Both the position numbers and the translations under genes were made by a program. The notes beneath the pieces are model-generated. The model made no database searches. It worked only from the letters and a program-made list of their open reading frames with translations, and was not told the DNA's origin. Below, in pieces: positions 1 through 9,988 of a stretch of DNA of 64,000 bases (positions are counted from its first letter, which is position 1; each line of letters begins with the position of its first letter). Source of the DNA: Crossiella sp. S99.2 (GTDB lineage Bacteria; Actinomycetota; Actinomycetes; Mycobacteriales; Pseudonocardiaceae); the NCBI RefSeq assembly GCF_023094165.1, contig NZ_JALMDK010000002.1, forward strand, positions 881,541 to 945,540, written 5' to 3'.

Positions 1-1278
1 CCCTCGGTCAGCGGCAAGACCGCCACCGGCGGCGGCGACCCTGGCCCCGGGGGCAACCGCAAGGTCGGCTACTACACCCAGTGGAGCGTCTACGACCGCG
101 CCTACCACGTGAAGAACCTGGACACCTCCGGCACCGCGGCCCGGCTGACCCACCTCAACTACGCCTTCGGCAACGTCAACGCCGAGGGCAAGTGCTTCCA
201 GGTCAACCAGGCGGGCCAGGGCGACTCCTGGGCCGACTACCAGCGCAGGCTGCCAGCCGAGCAGGCCGTCGACGGCGTCGCCGACGTCTACAACCAGCCC
301 CTGGCGGGCAACCTGAACCAGCTCAAGAAGCTCAAGGCCAAGTACCCGAACCTGCGGGTGCTGATCAGCCTGGGCGGCTGGACCTGGTCCAAGTACTTCT
401 CCAACGCCGCGCTCACCGACGCCTCCCGCAAGGCCCACGTCAGCTCCTGCATCGACATGTGGATCAAGGGCAACCTGCCGGTCATGGGCGGCGACCCGCA
501 GGGCGGACCGGGCTCCGGCGCCGGCATCTTCGACGGCGTCGACCTGGACTGGGAGTGGCCCGGCTCCGAGGGCAACACCGGCAACATCGTGCGGCCCGAG
601 GACAAGCGCAACTTCACCCTGCTGGCCGCGGAGTACCGGACCCAGCTGGCCGCGCTCGGCGCGAGCACCGGCAAGAAGTACGACCTGACCGCGTTCCTGC
701 CCGCCGACCCGCGCAAGGTCGACGCCGGGTTCGAGGTCGGCGAGGTCGTGAAGAACCTGACCTTCGGCAACGTCCAGGGCTATGACTTCCACGGTGGCTG
801 GGAGAAGGTGGCCAATCAGCAGTCCTCGGTCAAGCTCCCCGCGGGCGACCCCAGCCCGACCGCCTACTCCGACGAGATCGCGGTGGACGCCTGGCTCAGC
901 CGGGGCGCGCCCGCGAACTGGGTGGTGCTCGGCGTGCCCTTCTACAGCCGGGGCTGGACCGGGGTGACGAATGCCAACAACGGTCTCTTCCAGGCCGCAA
1001 CCGGTCCCGCGCCGGGCACCTTCGAGGCCGGCATCGAGGACTACAAGAAGATCAAGAACCTGATCGCTTCCGGCTACACGGTGCACCGCGACACCACCGC
1101 GGGACACGCCTGGCTGTTCAACGGCAGCACCTTCTGGACCTTCGACGATGCCACCGAGATCACCAGGAAGGTCAACTGGGCCAAGAGCAAGGGCCTGGGC
1201 GGCGCGATGATCTGGTCCCTGGACGGCGACACCGCGGACGGTGAGCTGATCAAGGCCCTGGCCACCGCGCTCGGATAG
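1..1278 (+). CDS. GH18 chitinase, 5'-truncated by window edge
   Basis: Secreted endo-chitinase of glycoside hydrolase family 18 that cleaves beta-1,4-GlcNAc polymers. The frame is open from base 1, so the N-terminus lies outside the window. The first visible residues are a Gly/Pro-rich linker, which suggests a preceding carbohydrate-binding or FnIII domain that I cannot see. The barrel starts near KVGYYTQWS. The SLGGWTWS motif is present, and the catalytic DxxDxDxE motif reads DGVDLDWE with the acid Glu codon at 553-555. The C-terminal strand motif GGAMIWSLDGD is intact. It is a close paralogue of the next gene, a likely tandem duplication, and is followed by a strong hairpin. Confidence 0.93.
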   Translation, partial: PSVSGKTATGGGDPGPGGNRKVGYYTQWSVYDRAYHVKNLDTSGTAARLTHLNYAFGNVNAEGKCFQVNQAGQGDSWADYQRRLPAEQAVDGVADVYNQPLAGNLNQLKKLKAKYPNLRVLISLGGWTWSKYFSNAALTDASRKAHVSSCIDMWIKGNLPVMGGDPQGGPGSGAGIFDGVDLDWEWPGSEGNTGNIVRPEDKRNFTLLAAEYRTQLAALGASTGKKYDLTAFLPADPRKVDAGFEVGEVVKNLTFGNVQGYDFHGGWEKVANQQSSVKLPAGDPSPTAYSDEIAVDAWLSRGAPANWVVLGVPFYSRGWTGVTNANNGLFQAATGPAPGTFEAGIEDYKKIKNLIASGYTVHRDTTAGHAWLFNGSTFWTFDDATEITRKVNWAKSKGLGGAMIWSLDGDTADGELIKALATALG

Positions 1279-1287
1279 GAAAACCAC

Positions 1288-1325
1288 GGTCGCGGCCCGG
1301 GAATCCCTGCCCCCGGGCCGCGACC
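1288..1325 (+). terminator. Hairpin after first chitinase
   Basis: Perfect 14-bp stem: arm 1288-1301 (GGTCGCGGCCCGGG) pairs with 1312-1325 around a 10-base loop, 10 bases after the stop codon. There is no clear U-tract, as is common for actinobacterial terminators. It separates the two chitinase genes transcriptionally. Confidence 0.7.
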
Positions 1326-1356
1326 ACCCTCCGGAATCAAGGAGAAGTGCTCGCAG

Positions 1357-2700
1357 ATGAGGACCACTCAGCGCCGTGGCCGGATCGCCGCGGTCGTTGT
1401 CACCACCTTGGCCGGTCTCCTGGCATCACTGGGACCGGCAGCCGTGGCCGATGAGGCCGCGGCCGAGCACTGGGGGCAGTCCCAGCGCAGGGTCGGCTAC
1501 TACACGCAGTGGAGCGCCAACCAGTTCGGCTACACCGTCAACAAGCTGGTCAGCTCCGGCACCGCGGGCAAGCTCAGCCACCTCAACTACGCCTTCGGCA
1601 ACGTCAGCGAGGACGGCAAGTGCTTCGCCAGCAGCACCGCCGGACTCGGTGACGCCAAGGCCGACTACCAGCGGCTGCACACCGCGGCCGAATCGGTGGA
1701 CGGGGTGGCGGACAAGCCGGAACAGGCCCTGGCCGGCAACTTCAACCAGATCCGCAAGCTGAAGAAGAAGTACCCCAACCTCAAGGTCAACATCAGCCTG
1801 GGCGGCTGGACCTGGTCCAGGTACTTCTCCAACGCGGTGCTCACCGAGGCCTCCCGCAAGGCGTTCGTGCAGAGCTGCGTGGATCTCTACCTCAAGGGCG
1901 ACCTGCCCAAGCTGGACGGACTGGCCCAGGGCGGCCAGGGCGCGGCGGCCGGGCTGTTCGACGGCATCGACCTGGACTGGGAGTGGCCAGGCGCGGCGGG
2001 CGCGCCCGGCAACGTGGTCCGGCCCGAGGACAAGCAGAACTTCACCCTGGCGTTGGCCGAGTTCCGCAGGCAGTTCGCCGAACTGTCCTGGCGCACCGGC
2101 AAACGCTACGAGCTGACCGCCTTCCTGCCGGCAGGCGCGGGCACCCTGGACGCGGGCATCGAGGTGCCCAAGGTGTTCCGGCTGCTGGACTTCGCCACCA
2201 TCCAGGGCTACGACATCCACGGCGCCTGGGACCCGGTGACCAACCACCAGTCCGCCATCCACGCCCCGGACAACGACCCCACGCCCGGCAAGCTCGACCT
2301 GGACCAGGTGATCAAGGACTACCTGGACCGCGGCGCGCCCCGGCGTTCGCTGGTGCTCGGCGTGCCCTTCTACGGGCGCGGCTGGACCGGCGTGACCGGC
2401 GGCGGCAACGGCCTGTTCCAGCCGGCCACCGGCTGCGCGCCCAGCACGCACGAATGCGGCTACCTGAACTACAACAAGATCAAGCAGCTGCCCGGCTTCA
2501 CCCTGCACCGGGACCCGAAGGCGGCCACCGGCTGGCTCTACGACGGCGGCACGTTCTGGAACTTCGACGACCCCGTCTCCATCGGGGCGAAGACGCGCTA
2601 CATCCGGCAGCAGAAGCTGGGTGGCGCCATGGTCTGGTCGCTGGACGGTGACACCGACAACGGTGAGCTGTTCTCGGCGATCCACAGAGGACTGTCCTAG
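1357..2700 (+). CDS. Secreted GH18 chitinase, single-domain
   Basis: 447-residue GH18 chitinase. The N-terminus is a Sec signal peptide (RRGR basic region, hydrophobic core, cleavage near AVADEA). The catalytic barrel follows directly without a carbohydrate-binding module. The DGIDLDWE motif places the catalytic Glu at residue 209 (codon 1981-1983). SLGGWTWS and GGAMVWSLDGD are also present. ATG at 1357 follows an AAGGAGAAG ribosome-binding site. The catalytic region is strongly similar to the upstream gene, so the two probably arose by duplication, with this copy lacking or having lost accessory domains. It probably degrades fungal or arthropod chitin outside the cell. Confidence 0.95.
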   Translation: MRTTQRRGRIAAVVVTTLAGLLASLGPAAVADEAAAEHWGQSQRRVGYYTQWSANQFGYTVNKLVSSGTAGKLSHLNYAFGNVSEDGKCFASSTAGLGDAKADYQRLHTAAESVDGVADKPEQALAGNFNQIRKLKKKYPNLKVNISLGGWTWSRYFSNAVLTEASRKAFVQSCVDLYLKGDLPKLDGLAQGGQGAAAGLFDGIDLDWEWPGAAGAPGNVVRPEDKQNFTLALAEFRRQFAELSWRTGKRYELTAFLPAGAGTLDAGIEVPKVFRLLDFATIQGYDIHGAWDPVTNHQSAIHAPDNDPTPGKLDLDQVIKDYLDRGAPRRSLVLGVPFYGRGWTGVTGGGNGLFQPATGCAPSTHECGYLNYNKIKQLPGFTLHRDPKAATGWLYDGGTFWNFDDPVSIGAKTRYIRQQKLGGAMVWSLDGDTDNGELFSAIHRGLS

Positions 2701-2712
2701 ACGGACAGTTCA

Positions 2713-2757
2713 GCGAGGCCCGGGGAACCGTTGGCGGCGGGGTGTCCCGGGCCTCGC
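2713..2757. terminator. Bidirectional hairpin between convergent chitinase and tetR
   Basis: A 12-bp perfect stem (GCGAGGCCCGGG at 2713-2724 with CCCGGGCCTCGC at 2746-2757) around a 21-base loop, lying between the stops of two convergent genes. It could terminate both transcripts. Confidence 0.6.
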
Positions 2758-2797
2758 GCCCTCTGTGTCAGGGTCGCCCCTGGCCAGCAGGGCTCTG

Positions 2798-3400
2798 TCA
2801 GTCGGACAGGGGCGCGAGCCAGCCGCGGGTGTGCGCGGCCATCGCCCGCCGGTAGTTCTGCTCCGCGTCCGGCCCGGACACCAGCCGCCCGGCCAGCTCC
2901 AGGCTGACCAGGCCGTGGGTCAGGCCCCAGGCCGAGTTGGCCAGCTCCTCCGCCGACTCCGCCGCGAACACGCCAGCCTCGATGCCCCGGCGCACCACCG
3001 CGAGCAGCGGCGCCAGGGTGCTCATCGCGGCCGCGATGGTCTCCTCGTCCGGCTCGAAGTCCAGTTCCAGTGAGCTGAACAGCACCGGGTACAGGTTCGG
3101 GTCGGCCAGTGCGGCCGCGCGGTAGGCCAGCCCGAGTTCGGTCAGGTCGTGCGCGGGGTCCGCGGTCACCGGCACCGCGGCCTGCCACCGCCCGAAGCGC
3201 CGGAACGCCTCCAGGTACAGCTCGCGCAGCAGCCCCGGCTTGCCGCCGAAGAGCGAGTAGACCGCGGTGGTGGAGGTGCCCACGTCCTGGGCGAGCCCGC
3301 GCAGACCCAGTGCGCCGGGGCCCTGGGCGGCCAGCAGTTGCCCGGCCCGGTCGAGCAGCTTCCCGCGCAGCGCTTCGTCGTGCGTCTTCGGTCGAGGCAC
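2798..3400 (-). CDS. TetR/AcrR family regulator
   Basis: 200-residue TetR-type repressor. The N-terminal helix-turn-helix spans about residues 8-55 (LRGLAQDVGTSTTAVYSLFG is the recognition region). The remainder is an alpha-helical ligand domain of the WHG/TetR_C type. I chose the GTG at 3398-3400 (VPRPKTHDE), although the frame stays open upstream to 3532, because the extra N-terminus has no family counterpart and overlaps the divergent gene. A 10-bp palindrome lies 23 bases upstream and is a likely autoregulatory operator. The target is unknown; the divergent RHH/Fic pair or the chitinases are the nearest candidates. Confidence 0.85.
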   Translation of the reverse strand: MPRPKTHDEALRGKLLDRAGQLLAAQGPGALGLRGLAQDVGTSTTAVYSLFGGKPGLLRELYLEAFRRFGRWQAAVPVTADPAHDLTELGLAYRAAALADPNLYPVLFSSLELDFEPDEETIAAAMSTLAPLLAVVRRGIEAGVFAAESAEELANSAWGLTHGLVSLELAGRLVSGPDAEQNYRRAMAAHTRGWLAPLSD

Positions 3401-3422
3401 CGCCCGATCGTACCGGAACACT

Positions 3423-3432
3423 GTTACGTAAC
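3423..3432. promoter_or_regulatory. Candidate TetR operator
   Basis: Perfect palindrome GTTACGTAAC upstream of the tetR start, in the 90-bp divergent region shared with the RHH/Fic pair. The same region also holds GTATC/GATAC and GATACC/GGTACC half-sites (3443-3481) that could serve the RHH antitoxin. Confidence 0.45.
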
Positions 3433-3490
3433 CCGAATGGACGTATCTGACCTCTGGATACGGTGATACCAGATCGGTACCATCCCCCGC

Positions 3491-3697
3491 ATGGCCATGA
3501 CGCTGCGGCTGACCGAAGAGGAGAATCGGCAACTCGACGAGCTAGCCACCGTCGAGGGCCGCTCCAAACAGGAGATCGTGCGCCTGGCGCTGGCCGACCG
3601 GTGGTCCCGGTTGCACAAGGAGCAACAGCTCTCCGATGCGCTGGAACGTGTTCTTCCCCGCTATCGGGGATTGCTGGAAAGGCTCGGCTCGACCTGA
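3491..3697 (+). CDS. Ribbon-helix-helix antitoxin-like protein
   Basis: 68-residue CopG/Arc-type protein. The N-terminal strand MTLRLTEEE is followed by two short helices around EGRSKQEIVRLALADRW, the usual ribbon-helix-helix layout. The C-terminal helix would be the toxin-binding tail. It lies 21 bases before a Fic/Doc-like gene and is presumably its antitoxin and autoregulator. It lacks the (S/T)xxxE(G/N) inhibitory helix used by many Fic antitoxins, so neutralisation would have to be of the Phd/Doc kind. ATG-GCC-ATG offers two close starts (3491 or 3497). Confidence 0.75.
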   Translation: MAMTLRLTEEENRQLDELATVEGRSKQEIVRLALADRWSRLHKEQQLSDALERVLPRYRGLLERLGST

Positions 3698-3718
3698 TTT
3701 TCTGGTATTCCCTGGCTA

Positions 3719-4105
3719 GTGATCACTTATCTGGATGCCAGCGACCTGCTCGTGCTGGCCACCGCGGTCACTGGGGGTGACCTTGTGGTGCGCGACGTCG
3801 GGCTGCTGGACTCCGCCGCGCACCGACCTCGTGCCGCCGTGCTCGGCGTCGAGGCGTACGCGACGCTCTGGTTGAAGGCTGCCGCTCTGCTCGATTCGAT
3901 CGTGCGCACCCGTCCGCTGCTGGAAGGGAACTGGCGACTGGGCTGGGTTGCCGCGGTGACCCTATGTGACATCAACGGCTGGTGGATCGACGCCGACGAG
4001 GATGAGGCGCTCGACGTCGTCCGCGATCTGGGCCGCGGTCTGATCGAAGTTTCTGAAGTGGCAGACCGGTTTGAGGAGTGGGCCAGTCCCAAGGACGAGG
4101 ACTGA
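3719..4105 (+). CDS. Doc/Fic-family toxin-like protein with altered active site
   Basis: 128-residue protein of the death-on-curing branch of the Fic fold. The start MITYLDASDLLVLA, the VRDVGLLDSAAHRPRA block and the LWLKAAALLDSIVR helix match Doc proteins. The core loop, normally HxFx(D/E)xN(K/G)R, reads RPLLEGNWR, so the invariant His is Arg and the Lys/Gly position is Trp. His is essential for Doc/Fic phosphoryl or AMP transfer, so this copy may be inactive or have another role. GTG at 3719 is chosen from the family N-terminus. It pairs with the preceding ribbon-helix-helix gene. Confidence 0.75.
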   Translation: MITYLDASDLLVLATAVTGGDLVVRDVGLLDSAAHRPRAAVLGVEAYATLWLKAAALLDSIVRTRPLLEGNWRLGWVAAVTLCDINGWWIDADEDEALDVVRDLGRGLIEVSEVADRFEEWASPKDED

Positions 4106-4130
4106 GCGAAAACCCGTTCGTGGATCCGGG

Positions 4131-4161
4131 TTGACCTGGAGCGCACTCCAGCTCCTACCGT
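4131..4161 (+). promoter_or_regulatory. MerR-type promoter with 19-bp spacer, leaderless start
   Basis: TTGACC (-35, 4131-4136) and TACCGT (-10, 4156-4161) are separated by 19 bp, the long spacer typical of MerR-activated promoters. The spacer holds the dyad CTGGAG-cgca-CTCCAG (4136-4151). The GTG start codon begins at 4169, 7 bases after the -10, so the mRNA is probably leaderless. Confidence 0.7.
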
Positions 4162-4168
4162 CGACGAC

Positions 4169-4566
4169 GTGAGCTACTCCATCGCCCAGGCAGCCGAGCG
4201 CAGCGGATTGTCCGTGGACACCCTGCGGTACTACGAGCGCATCGGTTTGTTGGATCCGCCCGCCAGGGATTCCGGCGGGCGGCGGTCCTACTCCGATGAC
4301 GACCTGGGCTGGCTGGGGTTCCTCACCAAACTCCGGCTGACCGGCATGCCCATCCGGATGATGCGGGAATATGCCCAGCTCCGGCACCGCGGCGCGGCCA
4401 GTTACGGCCGCCGCAAGGCGATCCTGACCGATCAGCGCGCCTCGGTGCGCGAGCGCATCGCCGAGCTGCAGGCCTGCCTGGAGATCCTGGACTACAAGAT
4501 CGAGCACTACGACCAGATCGAGCAGCAGATGACCGCGGCCGATCTGATCCACGAGGAGGCAACAGC

Positions 4567-4570
<4 letters not shown>
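4169..4570 (+). CDS. MerR family regulator of the downstream reductase
   Basis: 133-residue MerR protein. The N-terminal winged helix-turn-helix reads [27 protein letters not shown] middle segment is typical of MerR proteins controlling aldo/keto reductases, and the C-terminus is a dimerisation coiled coil ([22 protein letters not shown]). There are no metal-binding cysteines, so the signal is more likely an organic molecule or stress than a metal. The stop overlaps the reductase start (ATGA). The promoter has the stretched spacer that MerR proteins untwist, so autoregulation of the two-gene operon is likely. Confidence 0.9.
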
Positions 4571-5559
<989 letters not shown>

Positions 5560-5564
5560 CCGTC

Positions 5565-5623
5565 GAGTTGGCCCAACTCGTACGCCCACTTGGCCCAACT
5601 CGGCGTACGAGTTGGGCCAAGTG
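5565..5623. repeat. TTGGSCCAA/CGTACG palindromic repeat, locus A
   Basis: Fills the gap between two convergent genes. GAGTTGGCCCAACTC (5565-5579) is followed by a perfect 15-bp stem (5587-5601 with 5609-5623) around the 7-base loop GGCGTAC. An alternative nested pairing joins ACTCGTACGCC with GGCGTACGAGT. It contains three TTGGSCCAA cores. Related copies occur at 17122, 18158, 27411 and 40373. Confidence 0.85.
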
Positions 5624-5628
5624 GGGCG

Positions 5629-7326
5629 TCAGGGGGCGGTGAGCAGGGTGGTGATGGCTTCGCGGACCTTGGCCAGGCGGGACTTGCCCTCGGCGCGGGC
5701 CTGGGGGAGGGCGTCGTGGCCGGTGACCGGGGTGACCACCTCCAGGTACGCCTTCACCTTGGGCTCGGTGCCGGAGGGGCGGATCAGCACCCGCAGGCCC
5801 TCGGCCCGCAGCACCAGCACATCCGCCTTGGGCTCCAGATCCGTCTGACTCACCTCGGTGCCGCCCAGTTCGGTGATCGGCGTGCCGCGGAACCGGCGCA
5901 TGGTGGCGCCGATCAGCGCCAGGTCGGCCACCCGCAGCGACACCTGGTCGGTCAGGTGCAGCCCGTGTGCCACGGCCAGGTCGTCCAGCGCGTCCAGCAG
6001 GCCGCGGCCCTCGGCCTTGAGCGTGGCGGCCAGATCGCAGGCGAGCACGGCGGCGCTGATGCCGTCCTTGTCCCGCACGTAGTCCGGGTCCACGCAGTGA
6101 CCCAGCGCCTCCTCGTAGGCATAGACCAGACCGGTGCCGTTGCCATCGCCCGCGCGCACCAGCCACTTGAAGCCGGTGAGCGTCTCGTCGTAGCGCGCGC
6201 CGTGCGCCTTGGCCACCGAGCGCAGCAGTTCCGAGGACACGATCGTGGTCGCCACCAACGGATCCGGGTGCGCCTGTCGGTCCAATGTGGACAGAACCTG
6301 GTTGCCGAGCAGCACGCCGGTCTCATCGCCGCGCAGCATCCGCCAGCCGTCCGGACCGCGCACACCCAGCGCGCACCGGTCCGCGTCCGGGTCCAGCGCG
6401 ATCGCCAGATCGGCCTCGACCTCGGCGGCCAGCGCGAGCAGTTCGTCGGTGGCGCCCGGCTCCTCCGGGTTGGGGAAGGAGACGGTCGGGAAATCCGGGT
6501 CCGGGCTGGCCTGTGACTCGACCAGGTGCAGATCGGTGAAACCGGCCCGCCCCAACACTTCCAGCAAGGTCTCCGAGCCCACCCCGTGTAACGCGGTCAC
6601 CGCGACCCGCAGCTCCCGCGCCTTCCCGCGCGGCAGGCCGGCCGCCCGGTCCGCGTAGGCCTCGATCAGGTCCTCGCCCACCGGCTGCCAGGCGGCGACC
6701 CTGGGCACCGAGACCGCGGCGGGCACCTGGGCGATGGCCGCCTCGATCTGCCGGTCCGCCGGCGGCACGATCTGCGCGCCCGCGTCCAGGTAGACCTTGT
6801 AACCGTTGTCCGCCTTCGGGTTGTGCGAGGCGGTCACCTGCACCCCGGCCACCGCGCCGATCGCGCGCACCGCGAAGGCCAGCACCGGGGTCGGCAGCGG
6901 CCGGGGCAGCACCCGCACGTCGAAGCCGGCGCCGGTGAGCACCTCGGCCACGTCGGAGCAGAAGTTCTCCGAGCCGTGCCGGGCGTCCCGGCCGACCACG
7001 ACCAGCCCGCCGGAACGGCCCTGCGCCCGCAGGTACTCGGCCAGGCCGGCGGTGGTGCGCACCACGACCGAGCGGTTCATCCCGTTCGGCCCGGCCCGCA
7101 GCGGTCCGCGCAGGCCCGCGGTGCCGAACTGCAACGGCCCGGCCATCCGGTCGGCCAGCGCGGCCACCGCGGACTCATCGCCCGCCATCGCCGAGGCCAG
7201 CACCTTCTGCAGCTCCAGCCGGGCATCGGGGTCGACGTCATCGGCGATCCAGCGGAACGCGGCGTCGCGCAGCTCCGTGCCCAGCTTCGCCCGCGTCCCG
7301 GGTTCGTCCCTGCCCGCAGGACTCAC
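5629..7326 (-). CDS. pmmB: Phosphoglucomutase/phosphomannomutase family
   Basis: 565-residue alpha-D-phosphohexomutase that interconverts sugar-1- and sugar-6-phosphates (or phosphopentoses) in the cytosol. The phosphoserine loop is TASHNP (Ser167), the metal loop DPDADR has Asp312/314/316, the sugar loop is GDETG, and the C-terminal phosphate loop is RPSGTEPK. Length and order match the longer PmmB/PgcA-type enzymes. The start is GTG at 7326, overlapping the stop of the purine nucleoside phosphorylase (GTGA). That pairing is conserved in actinobacteria, and it suggests ribose-1-phosphate to ribose-5-phosphate conversion as one plausible activity. Confidence 0.92.
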   Translation of the reverse strand: MSPAGRDEPGTRAKLGTELRDAAFRWIADDVDPDARLELQKVLASAMAGDESAVAALADRMAGPLQFGTAGLRGPLRAGPNGMNRSVVVRTTAGLAEYLRAQGRSGGLVVVGRDARHGSENFCSDVAEVLTGAGFDVRVLPRPLPTPVLAFAVRAIGAVAGVQVTASHNPKADNGYKVYLDAGAQIVPPADRQIEAAIAQVPAAVSVPRVAAWQPVGEDLIEAYADRAAGLPRGKARELRVAVTALHGVGSETLLEVLGRAGFTDLHLVESQASPDPDFPTVSFPNPEEPGATDELLALAAEVEADLAIALDPDADRCALGVRGPDGWRMLRGDETGVLLGNQVLSTLDRQAHPDPLVATTIVSSELLRSVAKAHGARYDETLTGFKWLVRAGDGNGTGLVYAYEEALGHCVDPDYVRDKDGISAAVLACDLAATLKAEGRGLLDALDDLAVAHGLHLTDQVSLRVADLALIGATMRRFRGTPITELGGTEVSQTDLEPKADVLVLRAEGLRVLIRPSGTEPKVKAYLEVVTPVTGHDALPQARAEGKSRLAKVREAITTLLTAP

Positions 7327-8153
7327 GCCCGCTCCACGAGCTTCCGCAGCAGCTCGCCCATCTCGGTGGCCGCGGCCTTGCCCGCCTCCAGGACCTCGAT
7401 GTGGTTGAGCGGCTCACCGGTGATGCCCGCGGCCAGGTTGGTCACCAGGGACAGCCCGAAGACCTCGGCCCCGGCGGCGCGGGCGGCGATGGCCTCCAGC
7501 ACGGTGGACATGCCGACCAGGTCCGCGCCCATGGTGCGCAGCATCCGGATCTCGGCCGGGGTCTCGAAGTGCGGGCCTGGCAGCCCGGCGTAGACGCCCT
7601 CCTCCAGCGAGGAGTCGATCTCCTTGGCGATCCCGCGCAGCCGCGGCGAGTACAGGTCGGTGAGGTCGACGAACCTGGCGCCCACCAGCGGCGAGGCCGC
7701 GGTCAGGTTCAGGTGGTCGCTGATCAGCACCGGCTGGCCGACCCGCATGCCCTGGCGCAGGCCACCGGCGGCGTTGGTCAGCACCACCGTGGTGCAGCCG
7801 GCCGCGGTGGCCACCCGCACGCCGTGCACGGTCTGCGGGATGCCCCTGCCCTCGTAGTAGTGCGTGCGGCCGAGCAGCACCAGCACGTTCTTCTCGCCCA
7901 CCCGGACCGAGCGGACGGTGCCGCCGTGGCCGGTCACGTTGGGCGCGACGAAACCGGGTAGTTCGCCGATGGGAACCTCGGCGACCGGCTCGCCGAGCAC
8001 GTCGGCGGCCGGCCGCCAGCCGGAGCCCAGCACCAGGGCGATGTCGTGGGATGCGATGCCGGTTCGAGCGGCCAGTTCCGCGGCAGCGGCGGCGGCAGCC
8101 GCGTCGGGGTCCGCCGCGGGGCTCACGTTCAGAGCAGTGCTTGTCTCGGTCAC
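7323..8153 (-). CDS. deoD: Purine nucleoside phosphorylase
   Basis: About 276-residue trimeric-type PNP, which phosphorolyses purine nucleosides to base and (deoxy)ribose-1-phosphate. Visible motifs are VLGSGW, the phosphate-binding GHGGTVRSV, the YYEGRG loop, the VLTNAAGGL motif, and the specificity region [32 protein letters not shown], shown here only to mark the region around residues 190-225. I chose the GTG at 8151-8153 (VTETSTALN), which gives the usual length; the open frame continues further upstream but with no family similarity. It is coupled to the phosphomutase downstream, forming a nucleoside-salvage unit. Confidence 0.92.
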   Translation of the reverse strand: MTETSTALNVSPAADPDAAAAAAAAELAARTGIASHDIALVLGSGWRPAADVLGEPVAEVPIGELPGFVAPNVTGHGGTVRSVRVGEKNVLVLLGRTHYYEGRGIPQTVHGVRVATAAGCTTVVLTNAAGGLRQGMRVGQPVLISDHLNLTAASPLVGARFVDLTDLYSPRLRGIAKEIDSSLEEGVYAGLPGPHFETPAEIRMLRTMGADLVGMSTVLEAIAARAAGAEVFGLSLVTNLAAGITGEPLNHIEVLEAGKAAATEMGELLRKLVERA

Positions 8154-8163
8154 ACCAAGGACC

Positions 8164-9921
8164 CTAGCCAGCGGGGATGAAGCTGGCAGCCATCGGCCCG
8201 AACAGCTCCTTCTGCCCGGTGTCCTCGGACTCGGTGGGCACGGTGACCTGCACCACCCACAGATCCCGCACCTTGGGCAGTAGCAGCAGGTAGGTGGAGC
8301 GCCGGACCAGGTTGCTCTCGCCGACGTCGGGCTGCTTGGCCATGGACGTGAGCGGTCCGGGATCGGCAACCCGGTACAGCAACTCGACGGAGGCCTCCGG
8401 CGAATCCTGGGCCTTGGTCCCGGTCCGGGGCGGCGTCTCGTTGTAGCTGCCCTGGGGGCTGACCGCGTTGCGCGCCAGGTTGTTCAGGAAGTTCGTCAGC
8501 CGGAACTGCGGGTAGTAGTTGGCGAAGCGCTCGATCACCAGCTCCTGCCGTCCGTCCGCGGAGACGAAGCGCACCGCGGCGCTGACCGCGGGCGAGCCGA
8601 CCCGCAGCTCGCGGAAGGTGGTCCAGTCCTTGGGCACGTTCACGGTGAACTCGCCGCCGGTGTCGTTGGGCGTGCTGCTGGCCCGTTCGGTGCGCGGCTC
8701 CAGACCCAGCACCGGCGACAACAGCCGCTCGGTGGTGCGGACGGGTTCGGTGGTGGGCAGCACGGGTTTGCCGCCGAGCACCCTGGCCAGCGCGAACCCG
8801 CCGCCGCTGGCGCCGGTGAACAGTACGAAGGCCAGCGCGGCGAGCAGCACCTTGCCCGCACGCGAGCGGCGTTTGGGCTCGCCCGCGCTGGTCAGGAACG
8901 GCAGCGGGCCGGGGTCGCTGGCCAGCAGCGCGGGCAGCACCCCGGAGCCGGGGGTGGGCGTGCGCGGTTGTTCCAGCAGTTCGGCGGACTCGGGCTGGAG
9001 TTCCTTGGGCTTCACCTCGAACAGGCGCTCGCCGGGTTCGGGCAGCAGCGGGTGCAGCAGCCTGCGCACCTCGGCCAGGGACATTCGGGAGCCGGTTTCC
9101 TTGGTCATCAGCCCGGCGATCACCGGATGCAGCGGGTGCCCGGTGTCGATCTGCGGCACCTCGCCGTGCACCACCTCGGTGACGGTGTCCAGCGGGTCGC
9201 CGTCGGCGTCATACGGCGGCCGCGCCTCCAGCGCCGCGAACAGCGTCGCGCCCAGTCCCCACAGGTCGGCCGAAGGGGTGGCCGGATCGCCGGAGGCCAC
9301 CTCTGGCGAGATGAACGCGGGCGTGCCGAGCATGATCCCGGTGCTGGTCAGCGTGTGGTCGCTGACGCTGCGGGCGATGCCGAAGTCGGTGAGTTTGATC
9401 TGCCCGTCCACCCCGACCAGCACGTTGCCGGGTTTGACGTCGCGGTGGGTGACCCCGGCCCGGTGCGCGGCCTCCAGCGCGGCGGCCACCGCGTCGCCGA
9501 TGGCCGCGGCCTGCGCGGTGGACAGCGGGCCCTGCTCGCGGACGAGTTCGGCCAGGCTGAGCGAGGGCAGCAGCTCCATCACCACGAACGGCTCGCCGTC
9601 CTGGCGGACCACGTCGTAGAGGGTGATCACGTTGGGGTGGGAGAGCACCGCGATGGCCCGCGCCTCACGCAGGGTCCGCTCGCGCAGCGCGTCCGCCTCC
9701 GGCACCGGGATGCCGGGGGGCAGCCGGACCTCCTTGACCGCGACCCGGCGGCCCAGCATCTCATCGTGCGCCGACCACACCGTGCCCATCGCGCCCCGGC
9801 CGAGCAGCCCGTTCAGCCGGTAGCGCTCGGCGATGCGGCGGACCGGCAAGTCCGGCTCGACCGGGACATCGGTCGGCCCGGGCTGGTCGGAGGGGGTGTC
9901 AGCGGGTGGCACAAGGTCCAT
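8164..9921 (-). CDS. Membrane Ser/Thr protein kinase with extracellular domain
   Basis: 585-residue PknB-type kinase. The kinase domain covers about residues 34-290: glycine loop GRGAMGTVW, catalytic Lys63 (AVKEV), HRDVKPGN with Asp161, DFG at 179-181 and activation loop [10 protein letters not shown] Pro-rich juxtamembrane stretch leads to one transmembrane helix at about 357-378. About 200 extracellular residues follow, without PASTA repeats and with a [12 protein letters not shown] beta-rich domain. The ligand is unknown. ATG at 9921 is chosen because the open frame beyond it lacks kinase similarity. It lies 10 bases upstream of the PNP start, so the kinase may lead a kinase-deoD-pmmB operon. 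Confidence 0.9.
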   Translation of the reverse strand: MDLVPPADTPSDQPGPTDVPVEPDLPVRRIAERYRLNGLLGRGAMGTVWSAHDEMLGRRVAVKEVRLPPGIPVPEADALRERTLREARAIAVLSHPNVITLYDVVRQDGEPFVVMELLPSLSLAELVREQGPLSTAQAAAIGDAVAAALEAAHRAGVTHRDVKPGNVLVGVDGQIKLTDFGIARSVSDHTLTSTGIMLGTPAFISPEVASGDPATPSADLWGLGATLFAALEARPPYDADGDPLDTVTEVVHGEVPQIDTGHPLHPVIAGLMTKETGSRMSLAEVRRLLHPLLPEPGERLFEVKPKELQPESAELLEQPRTPTPGSGVLPALLASDPGPLPFLTSAGEPKRRSRAGKVLLAALAFVLFTGASGGGFALARVLGGKPVLPTTEPVRTTERLLSPVLGLEPRTERASSTPNDTGGEFTVNVPKDWTTFRELRVGSPAVSAAVRFVSADGRQELVIERFANYYPQFRLTNFLNNLARNAVSPQGSYNETPPRTGTKAQDSPEASVELLYRVADPGPLTSMAKQPDVGESNLVRRSTYLLLLPKVRDLWVVQVTVPTESEDTGQKELFGPMAASFIPAG

Positions 9922-9988
9922 TTTGCACGTTCGCCCGCTCGGCCGGACGCTGGCGCGCTCCGCCACCGGCAGCGCATGATGCCGCGCT

